A stretch of 64,000 bases of DNA from positions 115,343 to 179,342 of the forward strand of contig JASLGG010000027.1 in NCBI GenBank assembly GCA_030150265.1. The letters are read 5' to 3'. The notes under the pieces were generated by a model, which saw only the letters and a list, made by a program, of their open reading frames with translations, was not told the origin of the DNA and searched no databases. Numbering within the stretch: position 1 is the first letter of the stretch; the number at the start of each line of letters is the position of its first letter. Of this stretch, positions 23,806-31,969 are shown piece by piece. A program made the translations under genes and the position numbers. Origin of the DNA: Protaetiibacter sp. (lineage in GTDB: Bacteria; Actinomycetota; Actinomycetes; Actinomycetales; Microbacteriaceae).

Positions 23806-25644
23806 TCAGGAGACTCCGACCAGTCGTATCGCGCGCTCAAGGTAGCGGGAAACCGGGTTCGTCACTTCGGCTGCGGTCTCGCGCAGCACGACGGACGTCG
23901 TCACGTTGTCGGTGATGATCCCGTCGACCCCGCGGCCCAGGTAGTCGCGGATGAGGCCGGGATCGTTGACCGTCCACACGAAGACCTGCTGATCGTTCGC
24001 GTGGGCGACGGAGAGCATGCTGTCGTCGTACGACCAGTCCTCGATCACGATCGCGTTCACCGCGGCGCGCGGCAGGTCGCCGAGCTGCAGTCCAACGACG
24101 TACGCCGTGCCGCGCTTCGGGTCCAGCCTGGCGATGTTGGTGATCAGGCCGAGATCGAGCGACTGGATCATATGCTTGTGTGCCGGATCGAGCGCGTTCA
24201 TCACCTCGACGACGTGTTCGGCGAAGCCCGGCGCCTCGTGCCCGTGCGGCTTCACCTCTACGAGCAGACGGACGCTGAGCCGGTCGGCCGTAGCGACGAA
24301 CTCCTGCAGTGTTGGGATGGTCGAGGTGAACGCCCCCTGGCGGATCGTGACCTGGTTCGCCTCCTCCGTGGTGAGGTCGTAGATCGCGCGCGGATCCCCC
24401 GCGAGGCGCTGAAGCGAAGCATCGTGCATCACAACGAAGCCGCCGTCCGCGGTCTCCTGGATGTCGAGCTCGATCATGTCCGCGCCCGCCGAGGCTGCGG
24501 CCTTCAAGCCCTCCAGGGAGTTCTCCACCGCGCGTTCGGGGTAGCCTCGGTGCCCGATGACCGTGGTGTCGGCAGGACTTGTCGCGCCGGTGTAGGCGTC
24601 GGTGGTCGAGGCGATCCGCGGCACCGCGACCAACGCGGCAGCGACGATCACGGCGATCGCGACTCCGCGGGTCGCGCCGGAAGCGCCTGGCCGATGACCA
24701 GCCCTGGGTACTGTGACCGGCGTGCCGTCGTGCTGAGCACGCGAAAGCGCGACGAGGAGGAACGCGAGCAGCGCCGCGCCGAAGCCGGTCACCAGGAAAC
24801 GCACTGTCTCGAGTATCCCGAGCGCGATTCCTGCGGTTGTGTGCTGTGGAGAGAGGGCGACGACACCCGCGCCGAGCAGTGCGACGACCAGCAGCACTGC
24901 GCTCGCGACGACGCCGACGGCGAGGAACGCGATCGCGATCGGCCCCTGCAGCCGCCAGGTGTCGCGGAAGCTGCGGCCCAGAGAAGAGAGCACGCTCTTC
25001 CCGTCGCCGGTGAGGGTGGCGAGCGCGAGCGAGAAGCGCAGCGCGGCGTAGGCGATCAATGCGATGACGAGCCAGTACAGGATGGCGCCCGTGATTGTCT
25101 TCATCAGCTCGCCGCTGACGAATTTGGGGATCGCGATATGACTGGTCAGCACCGATGAGACGCCCACGTGCGAGAGCGGCAGGAGCAGCAGAAGGTATGC
25201 GGCGAGAATCAACCCCTGCCAGCTCCACGCCTTTCGTGCGGTCGTCCCGAGCCTACGCAGCACGCTACGGAACGCGACCGGCTCGCCGTCGAGTGCGAGG
25301 TGCCCGATCACAGCGAAGACGACGAGTTCCAGGAGTACGAACGCGGTCGCGACCAGTGCGAAGCCGAGCAGCGCCAGCACGGCAAATGGCGAGGAGAGCA
25401 GTTCGAGGATGCTGGTCTGGTTGAGTCCATCGACCCCACTCGCGGTGAGTGCGCCGCGCATCAGCGTGTTCAACACCGGGATCACCAGCCAGATCAGCAC
25501 GCCCTGCACACACATCATCGAGACCAGAATCGCGATCCAATGCGATGCATACAGATGCAACGCTGCACTCAATGCGTTGGCGAGCATCCGGAGTGCCCGC
25601 GTATTCGCCCTGCCGATCACGGCTTGAGAATATCTGCGACGCAT
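23806..25644 (-). CDS. Membrane glycerophosphodiester phosphodiesterase
   Basis: A 612-residue protein. The first 340 residues hold about seven membrane spans, of the membrane-domain type seen in YhdW/GDPD relatives. The C-terminal catalytic GDPD domain starts at VIGHRGYPERAVENSLEGL, the catalytic His and substrate-binding motif, with ELDIQETADGGFVVMHD supplying the Glu-Asp metal ligands and second His. It hydrolyses glycerophosphodiesters, either from phospholipids or teichoic-acid-type polymers, probably outside the membrane. Base composition is clearly lower in GC than its neighbours, and a tRNA gene lies 115 bases away, so recent transfer is possible. Confidence 0.88.
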   Translation of the reverse strand: MRRRYSQAVIGRANTRALRMLANALSAALHLYASHWIAILVSMMCVQGVLIWLVIPVLNTLMRGALTASGVDGLNQTSILELLSSPFAVLALLGFALVATAFVLLELVVFAVIGHLALDGEPVAFRSVLRRLGTTARKAWSWQGLILAAYLLLLLPLSHVGVSSVLTSHIAIPKFVSGELMKTITGAILYWLVIALIAYAALRFSLALATLTGDGKSVLSSLGRSFRDTWRLQGPIAIAFLAVGVVASAVLLVVALLGAGVVALSPQHTTAGIALGILETVRFLVTGFGAALLAFLLVALSRAQHDGTPVTVPRAGHRPGASGATRGVAIAVIVAAALVAVPRIASTTDAYTGATSPADTTVIGHRGYPERAVENSLEGLKAAASAGADMIELDIQETADGGFVVMHDASLQRLAGDPRAIYDLTTEEANQVTIRQGAFTSTIPTLQEFVATADRLSVRLLVEVKPHGHEAPGFAEHVVEVMNALDPAHKHMIQSLDLGLITNIARLDPKRGTAYVVGLQLGDLPRAAVNAIVIEDWSYDDSMLSVAHANDQQVFVWTVNDPGLIRDYLGRGVDGIITDNVTTSVVLRETAAEVTNPVSRYLERAIRLVGVS

Positions 25645-25759
25645 CCCACGTCATCTCGCCGAGTAGAACGCGGTGCGCTTAGGCGTAGATCCAAGACGTC
25701 GAGCTCGCGCTTCGTCGCAACGGTACAGATTTGCGAAGCTTTCGCTTCGACGGACTCGG

Positions 25760-25832
25760 TGCCCTCGACACGATTCGAACGTGCGACTTCTTCCTCCGGA
25801 GGGAAGCGCTCTATCCACTGAGCTACGAGGGC
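25760..25832 (-). tRNA. tRNA-Arg (anticodon CCG)
   Basis: On the minus strand the acceptor stem GCCCTCG (25826-25832) pairs with CGAGGGC (25761-25767). The D-arm is GCTCAGTGGATAGAGC, the anticodon stem-loop CTTCC-CTCCGGA-GGAAG gives anticodon CCG (reads CGG), and the T-arm contains GTTCGAATC. The discriminator base is A at 25760. The following bases are CCG, so the CCA tail is added after transcription. Length 73. Confidence 0.95.
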
Positions 25833-25865
25833 GCGCGACCTAGGCTAGCAGCCCGCGGCGCCCGC

Positions 25866-26453
25866 TTACGGCAGCGCGGCGAGCACCGGCTCGACGATCG
25901 GCGACGCGTCGCCCGGCTCGAGGAAGTAGCTCGAGCGCGCGACGACCCAGTAGCCGCGGTCGAACACGACGGCCTCGCCGACGCCGTTCGTCACCGAGAA
26001 GTAGCCCTCGCCTCCGTAGGTCGGCACCATCGTGCTCGCGCCGTAGGTCGTGTTGGCCTTCTTCTCGAGGCTCGCCTGGTCGAGGGCGGCGACCGACACG
26101 TCGATCGTGTCGCCGCTCGTGTCGTTCTTCCAGCGACACGCGACACCCTTCGCGGAGAGCGCCTCGGCGGCCGCGGACCCGCTGTCCGGCGTCCACGACG
26201 AGAGCAGGCTGAAGTTGGGGTTGAAGTCGTACATCGCCTGCGCCGTGATGAGCGCGTCGCACTTCACGGCGACGGGGGTCGAGGACGGCGTCGGGGGCGC
26301 ATCCGTCGGCGTCGCGGACGGCGTCGGGCTGGGGCTCTCGGAGGAGCCGGGGGTCGCGGACGGCGTGAGGGCGGGGGACCCGCAGCCGGTGAGCAGGGCG
26401 GCGACCGCCACGAGAGACGCGGAGGACAGCAGGAGGGCGTGACGACGCGGCAT
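25866..26453 (-). CDS. Predicted lipoprotein, unknown function
   Basis: A 195-residue secreted protein. The signal peptide MPRRHALLLSSASLVAVAAL ends in the lipobox LLTGC, so Cys24 is the likely lipidated residue. A Ser/Pro/Thr-rich linker of about 35 residues follows, then a compact domain with two cysteines (VKCDALIT and GVACRWKN) that may form a disulfide. The domain resembles small actinobacterial lipoproteins with no defined role; it shares style but little sequence with the lipoprotein at 29419. It lies between tRNA-Arg and the divergent argS. Confidence 0.75.
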   Translation of the reverse strand: MPRRHALLLSSASLVAVAALLTGCGSPALTPSATPGSSESPSPTPSATPTDAPPTPSSTPVAVKCDALITAQAMYDFNPNFSLLSSWTPDSGSAAAEALSAKGVACRWKNDTSGDTIDVSVAALDQASLEKKANTTYGASTMVPTYGGEGYFSVTNGVGEAVVFDRGYWVVARSSYFLEPGDASPIVEPVLAALP

Positions 26454-26519
26454 GCCCCCATTGTCACCCGACGGGGGCTCGCATCCGGCCACGACGGGCG
26501 GGAGATAGGATCAGGCCTC

Positions 26520-28181
26520 GTGAATCCCGCCGATCTCTCCGCCCTCCTGCTCGTCCACGTACGTCGGGTCGCGGCCGAGCGAGGCGCGGATCCGGATGCG
26601 GTGACGGCCGACGACGTCGCCCTCGAGCGCCCCCGCAACCGGGAGCACGGCGACTGGGCCTCGAACGTCGCGATGAAGCTCGGCAAGCGCCTCGGAGTCG
26701 CCCCCCGGGAGCTCGCCGAGGCGCTCGCGACGGCGCTCGCGGGCGAGGACGGCATCGCGGCGGCATCCGTCGCCGGCCCCGGGTTCCTCAACATCACGCT
26801 CGACGCGGCGGCGGCGGGCGTGCTCGCCGCGCGCATCCTCGAGGAGGGCGACGCCTACGGTCGCGGCACGCTCTACGACGGCGTGCGCATCAACCTCGAG
26901 TTCGTCTCCGCCAACCCCACGGGGCCGATCCACATCGGCGGCACCCGGTGGGCCGCGGTCGGCGACAGCCTCGCCCGCCTCATGGAGGCGCAGGGCGGCG
27001 AGGTCACGCGCGAGTACTACTTCAACGACCACGGCGCTCAGATCGACCGCTTCGCCCGCAGCCTCCTCGCGGCCCATCTCGGCGAGCCCGCCCCCGAGGA
27101 CGGCTACGGGGGCAGCTACATCCTCGACATCGCCGCCCGCGTCGAGCAGGACTATCCCGGCGACCTCGCCGCCCTCCCGCGCGAGGAGCAGCAGGAGGTC
27201 TTCCGCGAGCTCGGCGTCGCGCAGATGTTCGGCGAGATCAAGGCGAGCCTGCACGACTTCGGCGTCGACTTCGACGTGTACTTCCACGAGAACTCGCTGC
27301 ATGAGTCGGGCGCCGTCGAGCGCGCCGTGGCGCGGCTGCGCGAGCTCGGCCACATCTACGAGGCCGACGGCGCGACCTGGCTGCGCACGACCGAGTTCGG
27401 CGACGACAAGGACCGCGTCGTCATCAAGTCCGACGGCCAGGCCGCCTACATCTCGGGCGACCTCGCCTACTACCTCGACAAGCGCGAGCGCGGCTTCGAC
27501 CGCTGCATCCTGCTGCTCGGCGCCGACCACCACGGCTACGTGCAGCGCCTCATGGCGATGACGGCGGCGTTCGGCGACGTCCCCTACGTGAACCACGAGA
27601 TCCTCATCGGCCAGCTCGTGAACCTGCTGCGCGGCGGCGAGCCGGTGCGGATGTCGAAGCGCGCCGGCACGGTCGTCACGATGGAGGACCTCGTCGAGGC
27701 TGTCGGCGTGGACGCCGCCCGCTACGCGCTCGTGCGCAGCTCGATCGACTCGAACATCGACATCGACCTCGACCTGCTCGCGCGCAAGACGAACGACAAC
27801 CCGGTGTTCTACGTGCAGTACGCGCAGTCCCGCACGCGCGCGGTCGCCCGCAACGCGGAGGCGGCGGGCATCGACCGCTCCGGCTTCGACCCGTCAGCGC
27901 TCGCGCACGAGACCGAGAGCGAGCTGCTCGGAGTGCTCGCCGACTTCCCGCGCGTGGTGCTGCAGGCGGTCGAGCTGCGCGAGCCGCACCGGATCGCCCG
28001 CCACCTCGAGGAGCTCGCGGGCTCCTACCACCGCTGGTACGGCTCCTGCCGGGTGATCCCGCTCGGCGACGAGCCGGTGGAGGCGGTGCACCGCGCGCGG
28101 CTCGTGCTCAACGACGCCACCGGCCAGGTGCTGCGCAACGGCCTCGCACTGCTCGGGGTCTCGGCTCCCGAGCGGATGTGA
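26520..28181 (+). CDS. argS: Arginyl-tRNA synthetase
   Basis: A class I aminoacyl-tRNA synthetase of 553 residues that charges tRNA-Arg. After the N-terminal additional domain (to about residue 110), the HIGH motif appears as PTGPIHIGGTRWAAVG. KMSKS appears as VRMSKRAGTVVTM. The DALR anticodon domain ends with SYHRWYGSCRV. The GTG start is preceded by TAGGAT 8 bases away and gives the normal family length. tRNA-Arg(CCG) lies 690 bases upstream on the other strand. Two small envelope-protein genes follow closely. Confidence 0.96.
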   Translation: MNPADLSALLLVHVRRVAAERGADPDAVTADDVALERPRNREHGDWASNVAMKLGKRLGVAPRELAEALATALAGEDGIAAASVAGPGFLNITLDAAAAGVLAARILEEGDAYGRGTLYDGVRINLEFVSANPTGPIHIGGTRWAAVGDSLARLMEAQGGEVTREYYFNDHGAQIDRFARSLLAAHLGEPAPEDGYGGSYILDIAARVEQDYPGDLAALPREEQQEVFRELGVAQMFGEIKASLHDFGVDFDVYFHENSLHESGAVERAVARLRELGHIYEADGATWLRTTEFGDDKDRVVIKSDGQAAYISGDLAYYLDKRERGFDRCILLLGADHHGYVQRLMAMTAAFGDVPYVNHEILIGQLVNLLRGGEPVRMSKRAGTVVTMEDLVEAVGVDAARYALVRSSIDSNIDIDLDLLARKTNDNPVFYVQYAQSRTRAVARNAEAAGIDRSGFDPSALAHETESELLGVLADFPRVVLQAVELREPHRIARHLEELAGSYHRWYGSCRVIPLGDEPVEAVHRARLVLNDATGQVLRNGLALLGVSAPERM

Positions 28182-28182
28182 C

Positions 28183-28983
28183 GTGAGCCCCGCCGCGCCG
28201 TCGCGCACCGGCGAGCCGGCGCGTCGTCGGCGCCGGGCGTGGCCGTGGGTGCTCCTCGGCGTCGCGGCGCTGCTCGCGGGGGCGGGGGTCGCGGCGGATG
28301 CCGTGGCGCGCGATCTCGCGCAGAAGGCGATCGCCGACCGGGTGGCGTCCGCTCTCGACGTGCCGGACGGCACGCCCGTCGCGGTGTCGATCGGCGGGGG
28401 GCCGGTGCTCCTGCAGGCGGTCCGGGGAGCGCTCGACGAGGTCGGCATCCGGGTCGACGGTCTCGCGCTCGGTCCGCTCCGCGGCGACCTCTCGGTGACG
28501 GCCCACGGCGTGCCGCTCGACCCGTCGACGCCGACGCGCGGGCTCGCCGTGCGGTATGCGATCCCGGTCGATGCCCTCACGACGGTCGCCCGTGAGATCC
28601 CGGGCGTGACGATCGACGGCGTCGCCCTCCAGGGGTCGGAGCTCGTGGCGAGCGGGAGCGTCTCGGTCCTCGGGGCGCCGCTCACGCTCGGCCTGGGGCT
28701 CACCCCCTCGGTGGCCGACGGCGAGCTCGCCTTCGACCCCACGAGCATCCGCATCGGCGATGAGGTGCTCACCGCCGACCAGCTGCGGGCGAACCCGCTC
28801 CTCGGCGGCCTCGCGAGCGCCCTCCTGCAGCGGCGCGCGGTGTGCATCGCCGACGCGCTGCCCGCCGCGTTCACCCTCACCGGGCTCCGCGTCGAGGGTG
28901 GCGAGCTCGTCGCGACCCTCGACGGCTCGGGCTCGGCGCTCGGCGGTCCCGCCTTCCAGCAGAAGGGCGCGTGCCCCGCATGA
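28183..28983 (+). CDS. DUF2993 (LmeA-like) envelope protein
   Basis: A 266-residue protein with a cytoplasmic Arg-rich N-terminus, one membrane span (WVLLGVAALLAGAGVAADA) and an extracytoplasmic domain of the DUF2993 type: QKAIADRVASALDV, then GGGPVLLQAVRGALDEVGIRVDGLALG. The mycobacterial relative LmeA is a periplasmic lipid-binding protein linked to lipomannan elongation; the role here is inferred only by family. The GTG begins one base after the argS stop, so they are co-transcribed. The stop overlaps the next ATG. Confidence 0.8.
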   Translation: MSPAAPSRTGEPARRRRRAWPWVLLGVAALLAGAGVAADAVARDLAQKAIADRVASALDVPDGTPVAVSIGGGPVLLQAVRGALDEVGIRVDGLALGPLRGDLSVTAHGVPLDPSTPTRGLAVRYAIPVDALTTVAREIPGVTIDGVALQGSELVASGSVSVLGAPLTLGLGLTPSVADGELAFDPTSIRIGDEVLTADQLRANPLLGGLASALLQRRAVCIADALPAAFTLTGLRVEGGELVATLDGSGSALGGPAFQQKGACPA

Positions 28984-29447
28984 ACGGCGGCGTGCCGCTC
29001 CCGGCGCCCTCGTTCGCGCGGATGGCGTGGGGCGTCCTCGGCGCGAGCCTCGCGGCCGCGGGCGCGATCGGCATCCTGATCGGCGTCGCGCTGGGTCTCG
29101 CGATCCGGCCCGACGAGCTCTACCGGCACGGCGGGTGGGAGCTCGCCCCCACCGCGGTCCTCCTCATGCTCGGGATGGCGGTCGTTGTCGCGGTCGTCGC
29201 GGTCCTCGCGCTCGCGATCGCGCAGATGCCGCCCCGGAGCCGGCGGCGGGAGGCGGTCGCGGTGTCGATCGGCGCGCCGATCGGGGCGCTCATCGCGCCC
29301 GTCGCGTTCTACCCCGCGGTCCCGCTGTTCGGGCTCGGCGTCGCAGCCGTGCTCGCGGCGGCCGCGATCCTCGGCTACCGAGCCCTGCTGGCTCGCGCCT
29401 GGCGTCGCGCGTCGGCCGTCATGCCGTCTTCCCCCACGCCTTCATGA
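28980..29447 (+). CDS. Small polytopic membrane protein, unknown
   Basis: A 155-residue membrane protein with four hydrophobic spans (near residues 15-38, 55-82, 95-110 and 115-135) and a basic loop PPRSRRREAV between spans two and three. Its ATG overlaps the stop of the DUF2993 gene, making it the third gene of the argS transcript. The 3' end overlaps the convergent lipoprotein gene by 29 bases. I recognise no family. Confidence 0.65.
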   Translation: MNGGVPLPAPSFARMAWGVLGASLAAAGAIGILIGVALGLAIRPDELYRHGGWELAPTAVLLMLGMAVVVAVVAVLALAIAQMPPRSRRREAVAVSIGAPIGALIAPVAFYPAVPLFGLGVAAVLAAAAILGYRALLARAWRRASAVMPSSPTPS

Positions 29448-29955
29448 GCTGCAGCGCGGCGTCGAGCTGCGCCGCCGGGTCGCCGCCGCCGTTCACGCCG
29501 ACCTCCCAGTAGGCCGGGTCCGGACCGTCGGCGTCCGGCACCGCGAGGGTGGAGAAGCCCTCCAGCTCCTTGCCGCCCGAGACGCGGGACGAGTCGACCC
29601 AGCCGTGATCGGCGTCGAGCTGGACGACGCCCTCGATGATCGTCTGACGCTGGAACATCACGTTGCGACCATCCGGTCCGTTGAAGGTGCAATTGTCCTT
29701 CTGGCCGAGGTCCGCGGCACCGTCCGCGAGACCCGCGATTCCCGAGACACGGGTGACGGTCGCGAGGTCGGGAACCGTCGCGCACAGGCCCTCGGCGTCG
29801 CCGCCCGCGGGTGCGCTCGACCCGTCGCTCGCCGGGGTGGTCGCGTCGCCGGATGAGGCGGGAGAGCCGCTCGATCCGCAGCCCGAGAGGGCGAGCGCCA
29901 GTGCGCCGGCGGCGGCGAGGAGGGCGAGGGGGAGGGGACCGGGGCGTCGCTGCAT
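29419..29955 (-). CDS. Predicted lipoprotein, unknown function
   Basis: A 178-residue lipoprotein. The signal peptide (MQRRPGPLPLALLAAAGALA) is followed by the lipobox ALSGC, and a Ser/Gly/Ala-rich spacer leads to a domain with cysteines in EGLCATVPD and KDNCTFNG. The pattern is reminiscent of DUF3558-type mycobacterial lipoproteins. TAATCT sits 5 bases before the ATG, suggesting a leaderless mRNA. It follows the epimerase gene by 8 bases and may also be read from that operon. Confidence 0.7.
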   Translation of the reverse strand: MQRRPGPLPLALLAAAGALALALSGCGSSGSPASSGDATTPASDGSSAPAGGDAEGLCATVPDLATVTRVSGIAGLADGAADLGQKDNCTFNGPDGRNVMFQRQTIIEGVVQLDADHGWVDSSRVSGGKELEGFSTLAVPDADGPDPAYWEVGVNGGGDPAAQLDAALQLMKAWGKTA

Positions 29956-29963
29956 AGCGGAGA

Positions 29964-30977
29964 TTATGGCGCGTCTCCCGCTCGGTCCGCGAGTGGTTTC
30001 TCTCCGGGCTCCGCACCGATCCCGTCGCGCCGTGCCATCCCCGGATGCGTCGCCAGATAGGCCTCGAACGCCTCGGCGCTCGTGAGGGTCGGCCTGAAGC
30101 CGAAAACGTTCACGAGCGCCGTGTTCGCGAGCACCGGGCGGTACCGCAGGAAGCCCACCTGCGCCGGACCGTGCACCGTGAGGCGCAATGCGTTCCCGAC
30201 GCGAAGCGCGAGGGCGAGGAGGCCTGCCGGGATGGTCACCAGCGGCTTGCCGAGCCGTGCGGCGATCTCCGACACCGTCATCCGCCCGTCGCCGGCGACG
30301 TTGAAGATGCCGGGAGGTCCATCGGTCGCGGCGCGCGCCATCGCGGCGGCGACGTCGTCGACCCACACGAACACGAACGGCGAGTCGGATCCGCGGATCG
30401 CGAGGATGCGCCGGCCGTCCCACAGCGCCGTGATCTGGTTGCGTACGGCGGGCCCGAGGATCGTGCCGATCCGGAAGACCACCTGCTCGAGCGCGGGATG
30501 CGTCCGCCGCTGCTCCGCGAGCATCTCCTCGACGAGCCGCTTGTGCCGGGAGTAGGGGAACTCGTCGTTGCCGCGCAGGGCATCCGACTCCACGAGCCAT
30601 TCCGGGTTGTCGGCGTGGTAGCCGTACGCCGCACCCGACGACGATACGACGATGCGCCGCACCCCGGCCGCGACGCAGGCGTCGAGCACGTTACGGGTGC
30701 CTTCGACGTCGACGCGGTACTCGAGCGCGGCGTCGCGCCCCGGATTGACGATCGCGGCGAGGTGCACGACGACGTCGATCGCGTGGCGGCGCAGCAGCTC
30801 GGCGAGCCCCTCCGGATCGGTCACGTCGCAGCGCTCGAAGACGCCGATCGGCTCGGCGGGCTCCCGCACGTCGCCCACGACGACGACCGCGACATCCGGC
30901 CGCGCGGCGAGCGCCGCGGCGACCCGTGTGCCGAGGAACCCCGCGCCGCCCGTGACGAGGACGCGCTCGCCGTTCAC
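29964..30977 (-). CDS. NAD-dependent epimerase/dehydratase (extended SDR)
   Basis: A 337-residue extended SDR. The Rossmann motif is VTGGAGFLGTRVAAAL. The usual catalytic Ser and YxxxK appear as SSSGAAYG and YSRHKRLVEE, and VVHLAAIVNPG is the family strand. Relatives act on nucleotide sugars or on steroid/terpenoid alcohols. Its GTG overlaps the stop of the BASS transporter gene, and the monooxygenase gene precedes that, so it belongs to a three-gene operon where a hydrophobic substrate is plausible. Confidence 0.82.
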   Translation of the reverse strand: MNGERVLVTGGAGFLGTRVAAALAARPDVAVVVVGDVREPAEPIGVFERCDVTDPEGLAELLRRHAIDVVVHLAAIVNPGRDAALEYRVDVEGTRNVLDACVAAGVRRIVVSSSGAAYGYHADNPEWLVESDALRGNDEFPYSRHKRLVEEMLAEQRRTHPALEQVVFRIGTILGPAVRNQITALWDGRRILAIRGSDSPFVFVWVDDVAAAMARAATDGPPGIFNVAGDGRMTVSEIAARLGKPLVTIPAGLLALALRVGNALRLTVHGPAQVGFLRYRPVLANTALVNVFGFRPTLTSAEAFEAYLATHPGMARRDGIGAEPGEKPLADRAGDAP

Positions 30978-31969
30978 GACGCCGACTCGGGCACCGGATC
31001 ACCGGCGCCCCGCTCCTCAGCCGCCTCGGCCATCCCGCGGCGGGTCGCATCCCCGCGGGCGCTCCCCGTGCGTCGCCGGGTGTGCAGCGCCCAGAGCGCG
31101 GCGAGCGCGAGGCCCGCGATGATGTCCCAGATGCCCCACCAGCCGGCGACGATCGCCATCCCCCCGAGCCCGTGGAAGAACGAGAAGATGATGCCGAGAC
31201 CCAGCCCCGAGTTGCGGATGCCGACCTCGAAGGTCATCGCCTTGCGCTCCCGGGTGCCGAGCCCGCCGACCGCGGCGGTGCCCCAGCCGATCGCGAGGGC
31301 GACGGCGTCGTGGATCGTGACGACGAGCACGATGATGCCGAGCACCCCGACGAACACCGCCCAGTTGCCGATGAGGGCGACCGTGATGAAGCCGAGCAGC
31401 GCGATGAGCGAGAACCAGCGCACGAAGGGCTGCACCTTCTTCGCGAACGCGGGGAAGCGCGCCCGCACGAGCAACCCGACCGCGAACGGCACGCCGATCA
31501 CGAGCAGGATCTCGACCAGGATCTGCCCGGGGTTGACCGAGAGCTGCTCGAGCACCTTCGAGGCGGTCGGGTGGATCGAGCCCCAGAAAGTGACGGTGAG
31601 CGGCAGGGTGAAGATGTAGATCACGTTCGACACGGCCGTCATCGACACCGAGAGCGCGACGTTGCCGCCCGAGCGATGGGTGAGCACCTGCGAGATGTTC
31701 CCGGGCGGGCAGCAGGCGACGAGGATCATGCCCAGGGCCATGGACCCGGGGATCGGCAGCAGGAAGGTGAGTCCGAAGGTCACCGCGGGCAGCACGACGA
31801 GCTGCGCGAGGATCGCGATGACGAACGGCCTCGGCTTCTTCAGCACCACCTTGAAGTCGCTCGGAGCCGTGTCGAGCGCGATGCCGAGCATGATGAGCCC
31901 GAGCACGACGTTGAGGATGACGAGCGATCCGGGGGTGAAGCTGACGACGACGCTGTCGGGGTCGATCAT
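30974..31969 (-). CDS. Bile acid:sodium symporter (BASS) family transporter
   Basis: A 331-residue membrane protein with nine to ten spans. Family motifs include MLGIALDTAPSDF in the second span, VACCPPGNISQVLTHRSGGN at the first crossover and EVGIRNSGLGLGI at the second, the two broken helices that bind Na+ in BASS proteins. It imports or exports an organic anion; pantoate, pyruvate, bile-acid-like compounds and others are known substrates in the family. It overlaps the genes on both sides by 4 bases. The cytoplasmic C-terminus is polar. Confidence 0.87.
   Translation of the reverse strand: MIDPDSVVVSFTPGSLVILNVVLGLIMLGIALDTAPSDFKVVLKKPRPFVIAILAQLVVLPAVTFGLTFLLPIPGSMALGMILVACCPPGNISQVLTHRSGGNVALSVSMTAVSNVIYIFTLPLTVTFWGSIHPTASKVLEQLSVNPGQILVEILLVIGVPFAVGLLVRARFPAFAKKVQPFVRWFSLIALLGFITVALIGNWAVFVGVLGIIVLVVTIHDAVALAIGWGTAAVGGLGTRERKAMTFEVGIRNSGLGLGIIFSFFHGLGGMAIVAGWWGIWDIIAGLALAALWALHTRRRTGSARGDATRRGMAEAAEERGAGDPVPESAS

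Noticed and set aside
23750..25770. Possible integrated element ending at tRNA-Arg
   Set aside because: No integrase, no direct repeat of the tRNA 3' end and no transposase were found; only composition supports it, so it is kept as a finding and not called a mobile element.
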